Of a stretch of 42,820 nt of DNA, positions 1 through 8,348 are shown in pieces (position 1 is the stretch's first letter; each line of letters begins with the position of its first letter). Under the pieces are notes generated by a model. It was not told where the DNA came from. It ran no database searches and was given only the letters and a program-made list of their open reading frames with translations. Origin of the DNA: Persephonella sp. (lineage in GTDB: Bacteria > Aquificota > Aquificia > Aquificales > Hydrogenothermaceae). Location: assembly GCA_027030485.1 (NCBI GenBank), contig JALVEY010000014.1, forward strand, positions 1-42,820, given 5' to 3'. The position numbers and the translations under genes were made by a program.

Positions 1-570
1 ATAGGTATAGGATTTGGAATACAGGATATTGTTAACAACTTTGTAAGCGGGTTTATAATTCTTTTCAGCAGAACAGTTAAAAGGGGTGATTGGATAACCC
101 TTGGTGATAAGTTTGGAAAAATTGTTGATATAGGTATAAGGACATCTACTCTAAGAACACTTGATAATATAGATATAATAATACCAAATTCCCATCTTAT
201 ATCTGGAGAGCTGATAAATTGGTCTTATACGGATAATACGGTAAGAATTCATATTCCTGTTGGCGTTTCCTATTCTTCAGATGTTGATATGGTAAGAAAT
301 ACCCTTCTTGATGTGGCAAAGAAATCTGAAGATGTTCTTGAAAATCCACCGCCTGAAGTTAGATTTGTTGAGTTTGGGGACAGCTCACTTAATTTTGAAC
401 TTTTGGTCTGGATTAATGTTAAAAAAGTTCCTGTCCCTCTGGCAAAAAGCAACCTAAATTATATGATATGGTATGCTTTCAAAGAGAAAGGAATTCAAAT
501 TCCTTTCCCTCAACAAGATGTATGGTTTAAAAATGAACTTGTAATAAAAAAAGCCCCGAAGGGCCTGTGA
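1..570 (+). CDS. Mechanosensitive ion channel family protein (MscS-like), C-terminal part; 5' end lies outside the window
   Basis: Open frame from base 1: IGIGFGIQDIVNNFVSGFIILFSRTVKRGDWITLGDKFGKIVDIGIRTSTLRTLDN, typical MscS beta-domain; stop TGA 568-570. Confidence 0.9.
   Translation: MGIGFGIQDIVNNFVSGFIILFSRTVKRGDWITLGDKFGKIVDIGIRTSTLRTLDNIDIIIPNSHLISGELINWSYTDNTVRIHIPVGVSYSSDVDMVRNTLLDVAKKSEDVLENPPPEVRFVEFGDSSLNFELLVWINVKKVPVPLAKSNLNYMIWYAFKEKGIQIPFPQQDVWFKNELVIKKAPKGL
546..566 (-). terminator. Rho-independent terminator with UUCG tetraloop for the cytochrome gene
   Basis: Minus strand reads AGGCCC-TTCG-GGGCTTTTTTT; GCCC(UUCG)GGGC stem followed by a T run, just after the stop of the 573..1286 gene. 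Confidence 0.75.
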
Positions 571-572
571 TA

Positions 573-1286
573 TTATTTTTTCTTATTTATTAGATTCTTT
601 AGCTCAGGTGGTAAATTCTGTGGGTCTGGACTGTAGATCCATGGCAGATTTGGTACTGTTGTATAGGCTGGTGCGAGTGAGTTTGGATAATCACCAAGCG
701 GCTTGATGTAGTCAGGTGTTATATTAAATATAACAAGGTTTGGATCATCTAAAGCAAATTCTCCTTTACCGGTCTCTTCATTCATAGAAGTAAATATTTT
801 TACAGACTGTATTCCATAAAATTTCGTATCCACTTTAGCAGGATGACAGGTCATACAGAAAACCCCAACCTGAGATCCTCCTTTTGTATCAACTCTAAGA
901 TACTTCCAATTTGGGTTAGAAGGATGAGGATCATGGCAGCTAACACATTGAAGTATCCCTTTTCTCAACAACTTTTCAGGTACTTTGGCGACTTTAGGGT
1001 TTGGTTTAATTCCTACAGGATGAGTCATATGAAGATAAATAGGTCTAACTCCAGCTCCTCCAAATTCTGTTAGGTTATGACATCCCAGGCACAATGCGTT
1101 TATGTCTTGAGGTTTTTTTCCTGTTCGTGGGTTAATGTACTTGTCGTTTTTTACTTTGAAGATTTTCTGTGCCTTTGCGTAATGGGGATCGTGGCATCCT
1201 AAACAATCAAGTCCTTCATGAAGTCCTGCTGCCAGGGATGATCCTGATAAAAACAGGAAAGCCAGAAAGATTAAAACTCTAATCAT
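573..1286 (-). CDS. Exported tetraheme cytochrome c, doubled-CXXCH type
   Basis: Signal peptide MIRVLIFLAFLFLSGSSLAA; four CxxCH motifs (CLGCH, CLGCH, CVSCH, CMTCH). Confidence 0.85.
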   Translation of the reverse strand: MIRVLIFLAFLFLSGSSLAAGLHEGLDCLGCHDPHYAKAQKIFKVKNDKYINPRTGKKPQDINALCLGCHNLTEFGGAGVRPIYLHMTHPVGIKPNPKVAKVPEKLLRKGILQCVSCHDPHPSNPNWKYLRVDTKGGSQVGVFCMTCHPAKVDTKFYGIQSVKIFTSMNEETGKGEFALDDPNLVIFNITPDYIKPLGDYPNSLAPAYTTVPNLPWIYSPDPQNLPPELKNLINKKK

Positions 1287-1490
1287 ATCAACCCTCCCTG
1301 TATTAAATTAAAATTATGAATAAATATTGTTATTATTTGAGTATAATTAAAGATAATTTGCAATTCAAGGGTAGCACATAAAAAGCCATATAAACATTGT
1401 ACAAAGTGGTATAAAAAGATAGGCAGTAATAAGATATATGGGTATATTTTTTATAATCTTGATGATTGCTATGTGCAAAAATGAGATCAA

Positions 1491-1530
1491 AAATTCCAGA
1501 AATTTCCAAAAAATTCCAAATAATTCCAAA
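1491..1530. repeat. Four tandem 10-bp AATTCCAAA-type repeats
   Basis: aaattccaga / aatttccaaa / aaattccaaa / taattccaaa, exact 10-bp period. Confidence 0.7.
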
Positions 1531-1584
1531 TGGGTTAAATTCAGTTAAAGTATTGATAAATTTATTTGAGCATTGATTTTTCTA

Positions 1585-1659
1585 TGGAGGCGGGGGCGGG
1601 AATCGAACCCGCGCATAAGGGATTTGCAGTCCCCTGCCTTACCACTTGGCTACCCCGCC
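1585..1659 (-). tRNA. tRNA-Cys (GCA), CCA encoded
   Basis: Minus strand GGCGGGGTAGCCAAGTGGTAAGGCAGGGGACTGCAAATCCCTTATGCGCGGGTTCGATTCCCGCCCCCGCCTCCA; 7-bp acceptor stem, GCA anticodon, GGTTCGATTCC T-arm. Confidence 0.95.
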
Positions 1660-1671
1660 ATGGAGAGTTAT

Positions 1672-1700
1672 ATTATAGCACAGTTTATTTATTCTGCCAG
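1672..1700 (-). promoter_or_regulatory. Candidate sigma-70 promoter for tRNA-Cys
   Basis: Minus strand CTGGCA-N17-TATAAT ending 13 nt upstream of the tRNA 5' end. Confidence 0.5.
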
Positions 1701-2102
1701 TCTGTCAAGAACATGTTTTTCTGGTATAACGCAATAAAAATTCCCATTAAATACGATCTCATTTTTTTCGTTTTTGGCGGTTACCTCAACTGTTCTCTTG
1801 TTTTCATTTTTCTCTGTAACTATTCCTTCAAAAAAAAGATGTTCTCCCACCCTAACAGGTTTTAGAAATCTTACTTCTGCCTTTGAAAGAACAACATTTG
1901 GATGATTAACAGAAAGCATTGCACAGTAATCTGCAGCAGAAAAAATAAAACCTCCGTGAACTAAACCTTTTTTATCAGCCTTCATTTTTTCGGTTATTTC
2001 AAGAATAACAGAGGCAAATCTGTCTGTTTCAACTGTTGTAGGAATTCCTGAAAGAGTTTGATCAATTTCTTGATGGGTTTTTATTTCCATATTCTCCTCC
2101 AT
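1689..2102 (-). CDS. Hotdog-fold thioesterase family protein (PaaI-like)
   Basis: KKGLVHGGFIFSAADYCAMLSVNHPNVVLSKAEVRFLKPVRVGEHL resembles PaaI/hotdog proteins. Confidence 0.75.
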   Translation of the reverse strand: MEENMEIKTHQEIDQTLSGIPTTVETDRFASVILEITEKMKADKKGLVHGGFIFSAADYCAMLSVNHPNVVLSKAEVRFLKPVRVGEHLFFEGIVTEKNENKRTVEVTAKNEKNEIVFNGNFYCVIPEKHVLDRLAE

Positions 2103-3783
2103 TTTTGTCTGGTTTGCTTTTATAATAAAACATTATACGATCAACAAGCTTTTTTAGAACAGGGGCAGACACTGTTCCTCCACCGATAAATTCCCATTTC
2201 TTTATTCTTTTTGGTTCGTTTGCAAATATTACGACTGTAAATTTTGGGTTTTCTGCTGGGAAGTATCCTGCAAACCATGTGTAAAATTTCTCGTCTGACA
2301 GAGCTTTTATTTTAGGATCGTATTTTTGTGCAGTCCCTGTTTTACCAGCTATTGTAAAGTAATTGGATCTTCCTTTTTTTGCTGTGCCAATCTCAACAAC
2401 CTGTTTTAGTATTTTTTGAAGTATTTCAACAGATTTATCTGAAAGAACTTTGCCTACTACCTTTTTTTCAGGTTTTTTTATATCTCCTGTTTCCTTATTT
2501 ATTATCTGTTTTATGAAGTTTGGTTTCAGTAGATAACCGCCGTTTGCTATAGCTGAGTAAGCCATTGCTATCTGGATAGGGGTTGCTGTCCAGTTCTGTC
2601 CTATTGACGCATAGGCTATTTCTACAGGTCTTTTATCTTTTCTTATAAGTCCTGATGCCTCTCCGGGAAATGTTTTTGTTGATTTTCCAAATCCCAGAGA
2701 AAACAGTCTTTTATAAAATCTATCCGGATCAAGTTTTAATGCGATTTCTATAGCTCCCACATTAGAAGAATATATTATTATTTCATCGGCTGTAAGGTTT
2801 TTGAACTTTTTGTGATCTCTTATTCTTATACCGTCAACTGTTATACTTCCTTCACCACAGTAATACTTTTTAGAGAATGAGATCTTTTCTTCATCTATCG
2901 CTTCGGCAAGAACGAAAGGTTTTGCTAAAGATCCAGGCTCATACGCATTGTGAAAGGTGATATTTTTATGGTTTTTGTATCTGTAGTATCTGTTTGGATT
3001 GTAGTTAGGATATGTTGCGTTTGCAACAATGTCTCCTGTATTTGGATCAACTACGAGTATTAAAGCTTCTTTTGGTCTTCTTTCTTTCACAAACTCTTTT
3101 AGTACATCCTCTACTATAAACTGTATATTACTGTCTATTGTTAACTTTATATCGTGACTTTTTTCTAAGTTTTCTTCATTTTCAATAGTGAACGGATTTC
3201 CCATAGCATCTTTCATCACAAGTATGTTTCCTGTGCCTCCTCCTAATTTTTTATCGTATTTCAGCTCAAGACCTTCCATTCCCTTTCCTGTTGTTCTACT
3301 GACAAATCCTATGGTTGAGCCAGCTATACTGCCAAGTGGATAAAATCTTTTTGAAGACTCAATAATTCCGATATTCCATTCTCTTAATTCTTTTCTCAAG
3401 GTTAGAAGTCTTTCTTTTAGAGATTTATCAAGACCTCTTGCAAGGACTACATAATGTTTTTTTGTGTAGAGTTTGTTCAATATCGTTCTGTATGGTTTTT
3501 TTATAAGAGTGGAGAGTTCTTTTGCGACTCTCTCTTTGTTTTTTATATATTTAGGTATCACAAATATATCAACTGTGGGAACGCTTATTCCTAAAATTCT
3601 ATTGTTGCTATCGTAAATTGTTCCTCTGGGAAGAATAATTTTTTCCTTTGTGTAATACTGTTTTTTTATGTACTCGAGGAAATAATCTCTCTCTATTATC
3701 TGAAAGTAAAACAGTCTGATGATTACGATTAAGAAAGAAAAAGCTATAAGAGAAGCAACAATATAAACCCTACTCTTTACCAT
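2062..3783 (-). CDS. ftsI: Peptidoglycan D,D-transpeptidase FtsI / class B penicillin-binding protein
   Basis: SSNVG, KTGTAQ and N-terminal TM segment with PBP dimer domain; follows rsmH and ftsL-like genes. Confidence 0.9.
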   Translation of the reverse strand: MVKSRVYIVASLIAFSFLIVIIRLFYFQIIERDYFLEYIKKQYYTKEKIILPRGTIYDSNNRILGISVPTVDIFVIPKYIKNKERVAKELSTLIKKPYRTILNKLYTKKHYVVLARGLDKSLKERLLTLRKELREWNIGIIESSKRFYPLGSIAGSTIGFVSRTTGKGMEGLELKYDKKLGGGTGNILVMKDAMGNPFTIENEENLEKSHDIKLTIDSNIQFIVEDVLKEFVKERRPKEALILVVDPNTGDIVANATYPNYNPNRYYRYKNHKNITFHNAYEPGSLAKPFVLAEAIDEEKISFSKKYYCGEGSITVDGIRIRDHKKFKNLTADEIIIYSSNVGAIEIALKLDPDRFYKRLFSLGFGKSTKTFPGEASGLIRKDKRPVEIAYASIGQNWTATPIQIAMAYSAIANGGYLLKPNFIKQIINKETGDIKKPEKKVVGKVLSDKSVEILQKILKQVVEIGTAKKGRSNYFTIAGKTGTAQKYDPKIKALSDEKFYTWFAGYFPAENPKFTVVIFANEPKRIKKWEFIGGGTVSAPVLKKLVDRIMFYYKSKPDKNGGEYGNKNPSRN

Positions 3784-3791
3784 TCAGTTCC

Positions 3792-4094
3792 TTACTTGTC
3801 AATGAAACGAACCTTTGAATAATCTACAGGTTGCATACCTAATTTTCTTTTCGCTATTTTTCCTATTCTGTCAGGGGATGAAAGCTTGCTTATATCTTTT
3901 TTTAGCATCATATTTTTAGCTGTTAGCTGATTTTTCACATGAGTAAGATCGGTTATTTCTTTGTTAACTTTGAAATAATATTGGTTGTACAATGCCATTG
4001 TTCCGCTGACGCAAAGAAAAAATACCCAAAATTTTATATATCTTTTTATGTATATAAAATCTCTTTTAAGCTCTATGACTGTATCTTTTATCAT
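3792..4094 (-). CDS. ftsL: FtsL-like small division protein
   Basis: 100 aa, one TM plus coiled coil and RIGKIAKRKLGMQPVD motif, between rsmH and ftsI. Confidence 0.65.
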   Translation of the reverse strand: MIKDTVIELKRDFIYIKRYIKFWVFFLCVSGTMALYNQYYFKVNKEITDLTHVKNQLTAKNMMLKKDISKLSSPDRIGKIAKRKLGMQPVDYSKVRFIDK

Positions 4095-4096
4095 GG

Positions 4097-4984
4097 CTAT
4101 ACCCTTTTTCCAACTCTGAGTTTTGCACTTCTGGAAGGAGGATTTTCTTTTATTTCCTCCATTCCTGGTGTAATTGGTTTTTTCGTCAGGATTTCAAGTT
4201 TCTTTAATTTTTTTGCCTCTCTGAATATATTTTTTACTATTCTGTCCTCAAGTGAATGGAATGATATAACCTGAATTATTCCACCTTTTTCAAGTCTTTC
4301 AATTCCTTTGCTTACTCCAAGTTTTATCTCTGAAAGTTCATCGTTTACCTCTATTCTTATCGCTTGAAAAGTTTTTGTTGCAGGATGTATCCTTCCTCTT
4401 CTTAAAGGGGGTGGGTAAGATCTGTACACTATATCTGCAAGCTGTTTTGTTGTTTTGATAGGATTTTTTTTCCTTTCCTCAATAATGTTTTTTACAATCC
4501 TTTTTGCAAATTTTTCCTCTCCGTACTCAAAGATTATCTTCTCAAGGAGGTTTTTTGAATATTTGTTGATTACATCATAAGCTGTTAAGCTCTGGGATCT
4601 GTCCATTCTCATGTCAAGGGGCTGATCTTTTTGAAACGAAAATCCTCTTTCTGTTTTTAGATGGAATATTGATACTCCAAGATCAAACAAAAAACCTTGA
4701 ACAGTTTGCAAACCAAGCTGATCAAGGATATTGTCTATATTTTTAAATGAGGATCTTATCAGGTTATACCTTCCTTTAAACTGTTTTAATTTCTGATCTG
4801 CTGTTTGTATAGCATACTCGTCTTTATCTATACCTATTATTTTTACTTCTGGAAGTTTTTTTAAAATCAAAAAAGAATGTCCCCCTCCTCCTATAGTTGC
4901 GTCAACAATGTACCCTTTTTTTATATCCTTAAAAAAATTTAGAACCTCCCTGTGTAAAACAGGATAATGTTCCAGTTGGCTCAC
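4097..4984 (-). CDS. rsmH: 16S rRNA (cytosine1402-N4)-methyltransferase RsmH
   Basis: HYPVLHREVL, DATIGGGGHS, DLGVSIFHL, RGFSFQ, LDMRMD, HSLEDRIVK. Confidence 0.95.
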   Translation of the reverse strand: MSQLEHYPVLHREVLNFFKDIKKGYIVDATIGGGGHSFLILKKLPEVKIIGIDKDEYAIQTADQKLKQFKGRYNLIRSSFKNIDNILDQLGLQTVQGFLFDLGVSIFHLKTERGFSFQKDQPLDMRMDRSQSLTAYDVINKYSKNLLEKIIFEYGEEKFAKRIVKNIIEERKKNPIKTTKQLADIVYRSYPPPLRRGRIHPATKTFQAIRIEVNDELSEIKLGVSKGIERLEKGGIIQVISFHSLEDRIVKNIFREAKKLKKLEILTKKPITPGMEEIKENPPSRSAKLRVGKRV

Positions 4985-5757
4985 CCCTCAAATCTCTCGG
5001 TAGGAACTTTGTAAATGTCTTCCATAATGTCTATTCCGCAGGGAAGGTCATCAAGCCAGTCAAGAAATCTGTTTACTTTATCTTTTCCTTTTATTATTGC
5101 GCCGTGTTGTGGAGCTATAGTTTCTATATCAAGCTGTCTTGCCATTCTGACCCATGCTTTTAGAATTTTGGATGTTGGAATGTACCTTTTATGGAAACTT
5201 TCCATATACTTTATATGTTGGTCAAAGTCTTCAACATAGGTGTAATCCTGTCCAAGAGATGCTCCAAGATCTCCAGAGTAAAGAATTTTTGAGACTGGAT
5301 CGTAAACCTGAAGATTTCCGGGAGCATGCATAAAATGGGCAGGCAGTATGTATAGATCGGTATTGCCAAGCCTTATAATTGTTCCTTCATCTTGAATTCC
5401 TTTTATTCTGTTTACCACAAGTCTGTCAACACCAAAGTGGGGAATAAACCTGATCCATAAGATAGGTGATAAAGCTGTAGCTTTTGTTGTCATTAACCAG
5501 CCGTTAATTGCTGCTACAATATCAGGATCTTGATGAGAAAGAAAGATATACCTGAGGTTGTCTATACCTATGAGAGCACCAACCTCAGAGAGAAGATGTT
5601 TAAATACCTTATGACCTCCAGGATCAAGAATCATACCTTGTCCACTATCAACGATAAAATGGACATTGGCCTGAACCATTTCTCCATGTCCGTAATCCTC
5701 AAGGAGGATGTTTTTGTGGGAGCCGTTGTCAAAAATTTTTCTTTCTTCTGGAATCAT
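4981..5757 (-). CDS. MBL-fold metallo-hydrolase / oxygen-binding di-iron protein (FprA-like, no flavodoxin domain)
   Basis: FLSHQDPDIVAAINGW, PAHFMHAPGNLQVYDPVSKILYSGDLGAS, APQHGA. Confidence 0.8.
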   Translation of the reverse strand: MIPEERKIFDNGSHKNILLEDYGHGEMVQANVHFIVDSGQGMILDPGGHKVFKHLLSEVGALIGIDNLRYIFLSHQDPDIVAAINGWLMTTKATALSPILWIRFIPHFGVDRLVVNRIKGIQDEGTIIRLGNTDLYILPAHFMHAPGNLQVYDPVSKILYSGDLGASLGQDYTYVEDFDQHIKYMESFHKRYIPTSKILKAWVRMARQLDIETIAPQHGAIIKGKDKVNRFLDWLDDLPCGIDIMEDIYKVPTERFEG

Positions 5758-5780
5758 TTAGACACCTCTCTTTATTATTT

Positions 5781-6230
5781 TTATCTCTTTAATTTTTCAA
5801 ATATTTTTCTGTCTAACTTTAATATCCCATCATAAACTGTTAGCTCTAAAGATGGCTTTTTTCTCTTTTTTATAAATAAAAAAGGTAGTAGCTCTGGATA
5901 CTCTTTTAACCTTTGGTAGCATTCTTTTTTTGAAAATGTTTTGCACATAAGATCCATAATCCCTGCTGTCAGAATCAAGTCAATATCTATCTCAGGATAG
6001 TTGTCGTATATACATAACGCTATTGAAAGTGTTGAGGCTGTTCTTTCTAACAATCCTCCCTCATAATTTCTACCTGTTTTTTTGTCCTTCAGTTTCTCAA
6101 CCTTATTCCTAAGTTCTTTATTAAATAAATATTTATCCAGTAAACTCTTATACTTTTTTTTTCTGACCTCTTTGTAAAACAGTTCTAACTGCTTCCATAA
6201 AAATTCATACGGATAAGGGGTTTTTTCCAA
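5781..6230 (-). CDS. Degenerate HD-domain (YhaM-like) protein, probably without metal-binding residues
   Basis: NYEGGLLERTASTLSIALCIYDNYPEIDIDLILTAGIMDLMCK aligns with the YhaM-type pattern HHxYxGGLLEHT...YP.id.DLl.aGillHDIGK. Confidence 0.6.
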   Translation of the reverse strand: MEKTPYPYEFLWKQLELFYKEVRKKKYKSLLDKYLFNKELRNKVEKLKDKKTGRNYEGGLLERTASTLSIALCIYDNYPEIDIDLILTAGIMDLMCKTFSKKECYQRLKEYPELLPFLFIKKRKKPSLELTVYDGILKLDRKIFEKLKR

Positions 6231-6231
6231 A

Positions 6232-7626
6232 TTACTGGAGCAACCTCCTGTTTATAATTATTTCGGAATCTTCTTTAAGTTTATCAATTAGCATCTGTAC
6301 CAGTGTTCTGTATTTGCTTTCTAATAAGATTGGTTTGAGTAGTTTTTCCATATCTTTTCTACTTTCTTTTTCAGGTGGTTCTATTTTTGATATTTTCCCT
6401 ATGAGGATACCTGAAGGCGTTTTGAAAGGTCCGACGATCTGTCCTGGTTTTGCTTTTACTATTTTTCCCAGATCCTCCTGAGAAATTCCGTACTCTGTAC
6501 CCAGTAGTTGAGCTGTTTCATTTTTGATTTTTTTAATTTTAGACCTGTAATTAATGGCTATGTTTTTCAGATTTTTTTCCTGCTTAACTATTTTTTCCAA
6601 TTCTTTATAAAGTTTTTGCACAGATTTTTCCAATTTCTCTTTTTTTAGTTGAGAGATTATTTTGTCTTTTACTTTCTTTATAGGTAAAGGTTGAGAGACA
6701 TCTTTTATATATTTTATAAGGTAATAGCTGTCATCTTCAGAAACAAGGATTATTCTTTTTTTGGAAGAAAGATTTTTTATTTCCTGCTTTAATTTTTCCG
6801 GTAGATTGATTTTATTATTATAAACAACATCTTCAAATATCTTTTTTATTCCTTTTTCTTCACTTATCTGCTGGTCATTTTTAAGCTTTTTGTAAATCTG
6901 TTGTGCTTTTTTCTGTGCTTTTTCTGCTCCAAGCTCTTTTATACTGATCTGGTATATGACTATCAATTTTCCCTTTTTTCCTGAAAACTCCTTTATATTT
7001 TTTTTGTAATACTGTTTGATCTCTTTTTGTGTAGGTCTGTACTCTGGTGGTTTAATGAGAACAAACTCTCCTGTAATCTTGGAAATTTGTTTGTTTATGT
7101 AAGTGTCAAGCTCATCATCAGAAAGGTAAAAACCTACTTTTTGTATAGTTAGTAAATGCCTTATTGATAGTTCCTTCTTTAGTATTTCTTCAAAAAAAGA
7201 TGGGGTAAGGTTGATCTGTGATAGGAAGGCTAAGTATCTACTTTTAGAAAATTTCCCCCCTTCTTTAAATGCATCTATATCAAGAATATACCTTTTTACC
7301 TCTTCCTTTGTGGCTTCTAAACCTTCTTTCTGGGCTTCTTGAAATAAAATTTCCTGATCAATAACGTTTCTTATTGCATCTGCATATATTTGTTTTTTTA
7401 AGGGGGCTGTATCTATACCCTGATTTTCCATCTGTCTTGTAATAAGATTAACCTGATAGTAAAATTCAGCCATCGGTATTTCTTTGCCGTTTACTTTGGC
7501 AACTCCTTGTATGTTTCCTGCAAATTTATAAATAATGAGGGCTACAAATGCAGTACCTACAAAAGCAAATGTCGTTATAAATAGGATGATCTTCATCCAT
7601 TTAGACTTACCTATATTTATAAACAT
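6232..7626 (-). CDS. SurA N-terminal / PpiD-like membrane-anchored peptidylprolyl isomerase family protein
   Basis: N-terminal TM, VAKVNGKEIPMAEFYYQVN, C-terminal parvulin-like YGISQEDLGKIVKAKPGQIVGPFKTPSGILIGKI. Confidence 0.75.
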   Translation of the reverse strand: MFINIGKSKWMKIILFITTFAFVGTAFVALIIYKFAGNIQGVAKVNGKEIPMAEFYYQVNLITRQMENQGIDTAPLKKQIYADAIRNVIDQEILFQEAQKEGLEATKEEVKRYILDIDAFKEGGKFSKSRYLAFLSQINLTPSFFEEILKKELSIRHLLTIQKVGFYLSDDELDTYINKQISKITGEFVLIKPPEYRPTQKEIKQYYKKNIKEFSGKKGKLIVIYQISIKELGAEKAQKKAQQIYKKLKNDQQISEEKGIKKIFEDVVYNNKINLPEKLKQEIKNLSSKKRIILVSEDDSYYLIKYIKDVSQPLPIKKVKDKIISQLKKEKLEKSVQKLYKELEKIVKQEKNLKNIAINYRSKIKKIKNETAQLLGTEYGISQEDLGKIVKAKPGQIVGPFKTPSGILIGKISKIEPPEKESRKDMEKLLKPILLESKYRTLVQMLIDKLKEDSEIIINRRLLQ

Positions 7627-7676
7627 TAAACCTCCCCTTTTTATTAATTCGGTTTATTATTTTACGATAATTTTTG

Positions 7677-8348
7677 TTATGTTGTAATCTTTCCATCTGA
7701 TATTTTTATTACTCTGTGGGCGTAGGAGGCAATTGTTGGGTCATGGGTTATTAGGATTATCGTTTTTCCTTTTTTGTTCAGATCAACAAATATCTCCATT
7801 ATCTCTTTTGCCGTTTTTGAGTCAAGAGCTCCAGTCGGCTCGTCTGCCAGTATGAGATCAGGGTCATTAATCAGTGCTCTTCCTATGGCAACTCTCTGCT
7901 GTTGCCCCCCTGAAAGTTGGGAAGGTTTGTTGTTTTTTTTATCTTCAATACCAAGCATTTTCAGTATTTCTTCAGCCTCTTTCTCTTTCTGTGAAAAACT
8001 TTTTTTGGAGTAAACTACAGGGACGAGAATGTTTTCTAACGCTGTAAGATAGGGGATCAGAAAAAACTGCTGGAAAACAAACCCGATGTATTCATTTCTG
8101 AGCTGGGAAAGCTGATCATCGTCCATTTTTGATACATCATTTCCAAGAAGATAATACTTACCTGATGTTGGTGTGTCAAGACAACCTATAATATTCATAA
8201 GTGTTGTTTTTCCTGATCCGGAAGCACCCATAATCGATAAAAACTCTCCTTCATAAACAGCAAGATTTATTCCTCTTAAAGCATAGGTTTTTATGCCTGC
8301 TGTCTGGTAAATCTTTGTAGTATTTTCCAGCCTTATTATTTCTTTCAT
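7677..8348 (-). CDS. ABC transporter ATP-binding protein (MacB/LolD type)
   Basis: [10 protein letters not shown] Walker [16 protein letters not shown] signature, [12 protein letters not shown] Walker B. Confidence 0.95.
   Translation of the reverse strand: MKEIIRLENTTKIYQTAGIKTYALRGINLAVYEGEFLSIMGASGSGKTTLMNIIGCLDTPTSGKYYLLGNDVSKMDDDQLSQLRNEYIGFVFQQFFLIPYLTALENILVPVVYSKKSFSQKEKEAEEILKMLGIEDKKNNKPSQLSGGQQQRVAIGRALINDPDLILADEPTGALDSKTAKEIMEIFVDLNKKGKTIILITHDPTIASYAHRVIKISDGKITT

Noticed and set aside
843-1073. Antisense ORF within the cytochrome gene (and other antisense ORFs from the track, e.g. 15880..16383, 26323..26538, 39441..39764)
   Set aside because: Low-complexity Ser/Phe/Leu-rich translations opposite well-supported genes; no RBS or family signature.
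1566-1865. ORF MSIDFSMEAGAGIEPAHKGF...
   Set aside because: It reads across the tRNA-Cys gene and antisense to the thioesterase gene; the GAGIEPA peptide is the usual artefact of translating tRNA 3' halves.
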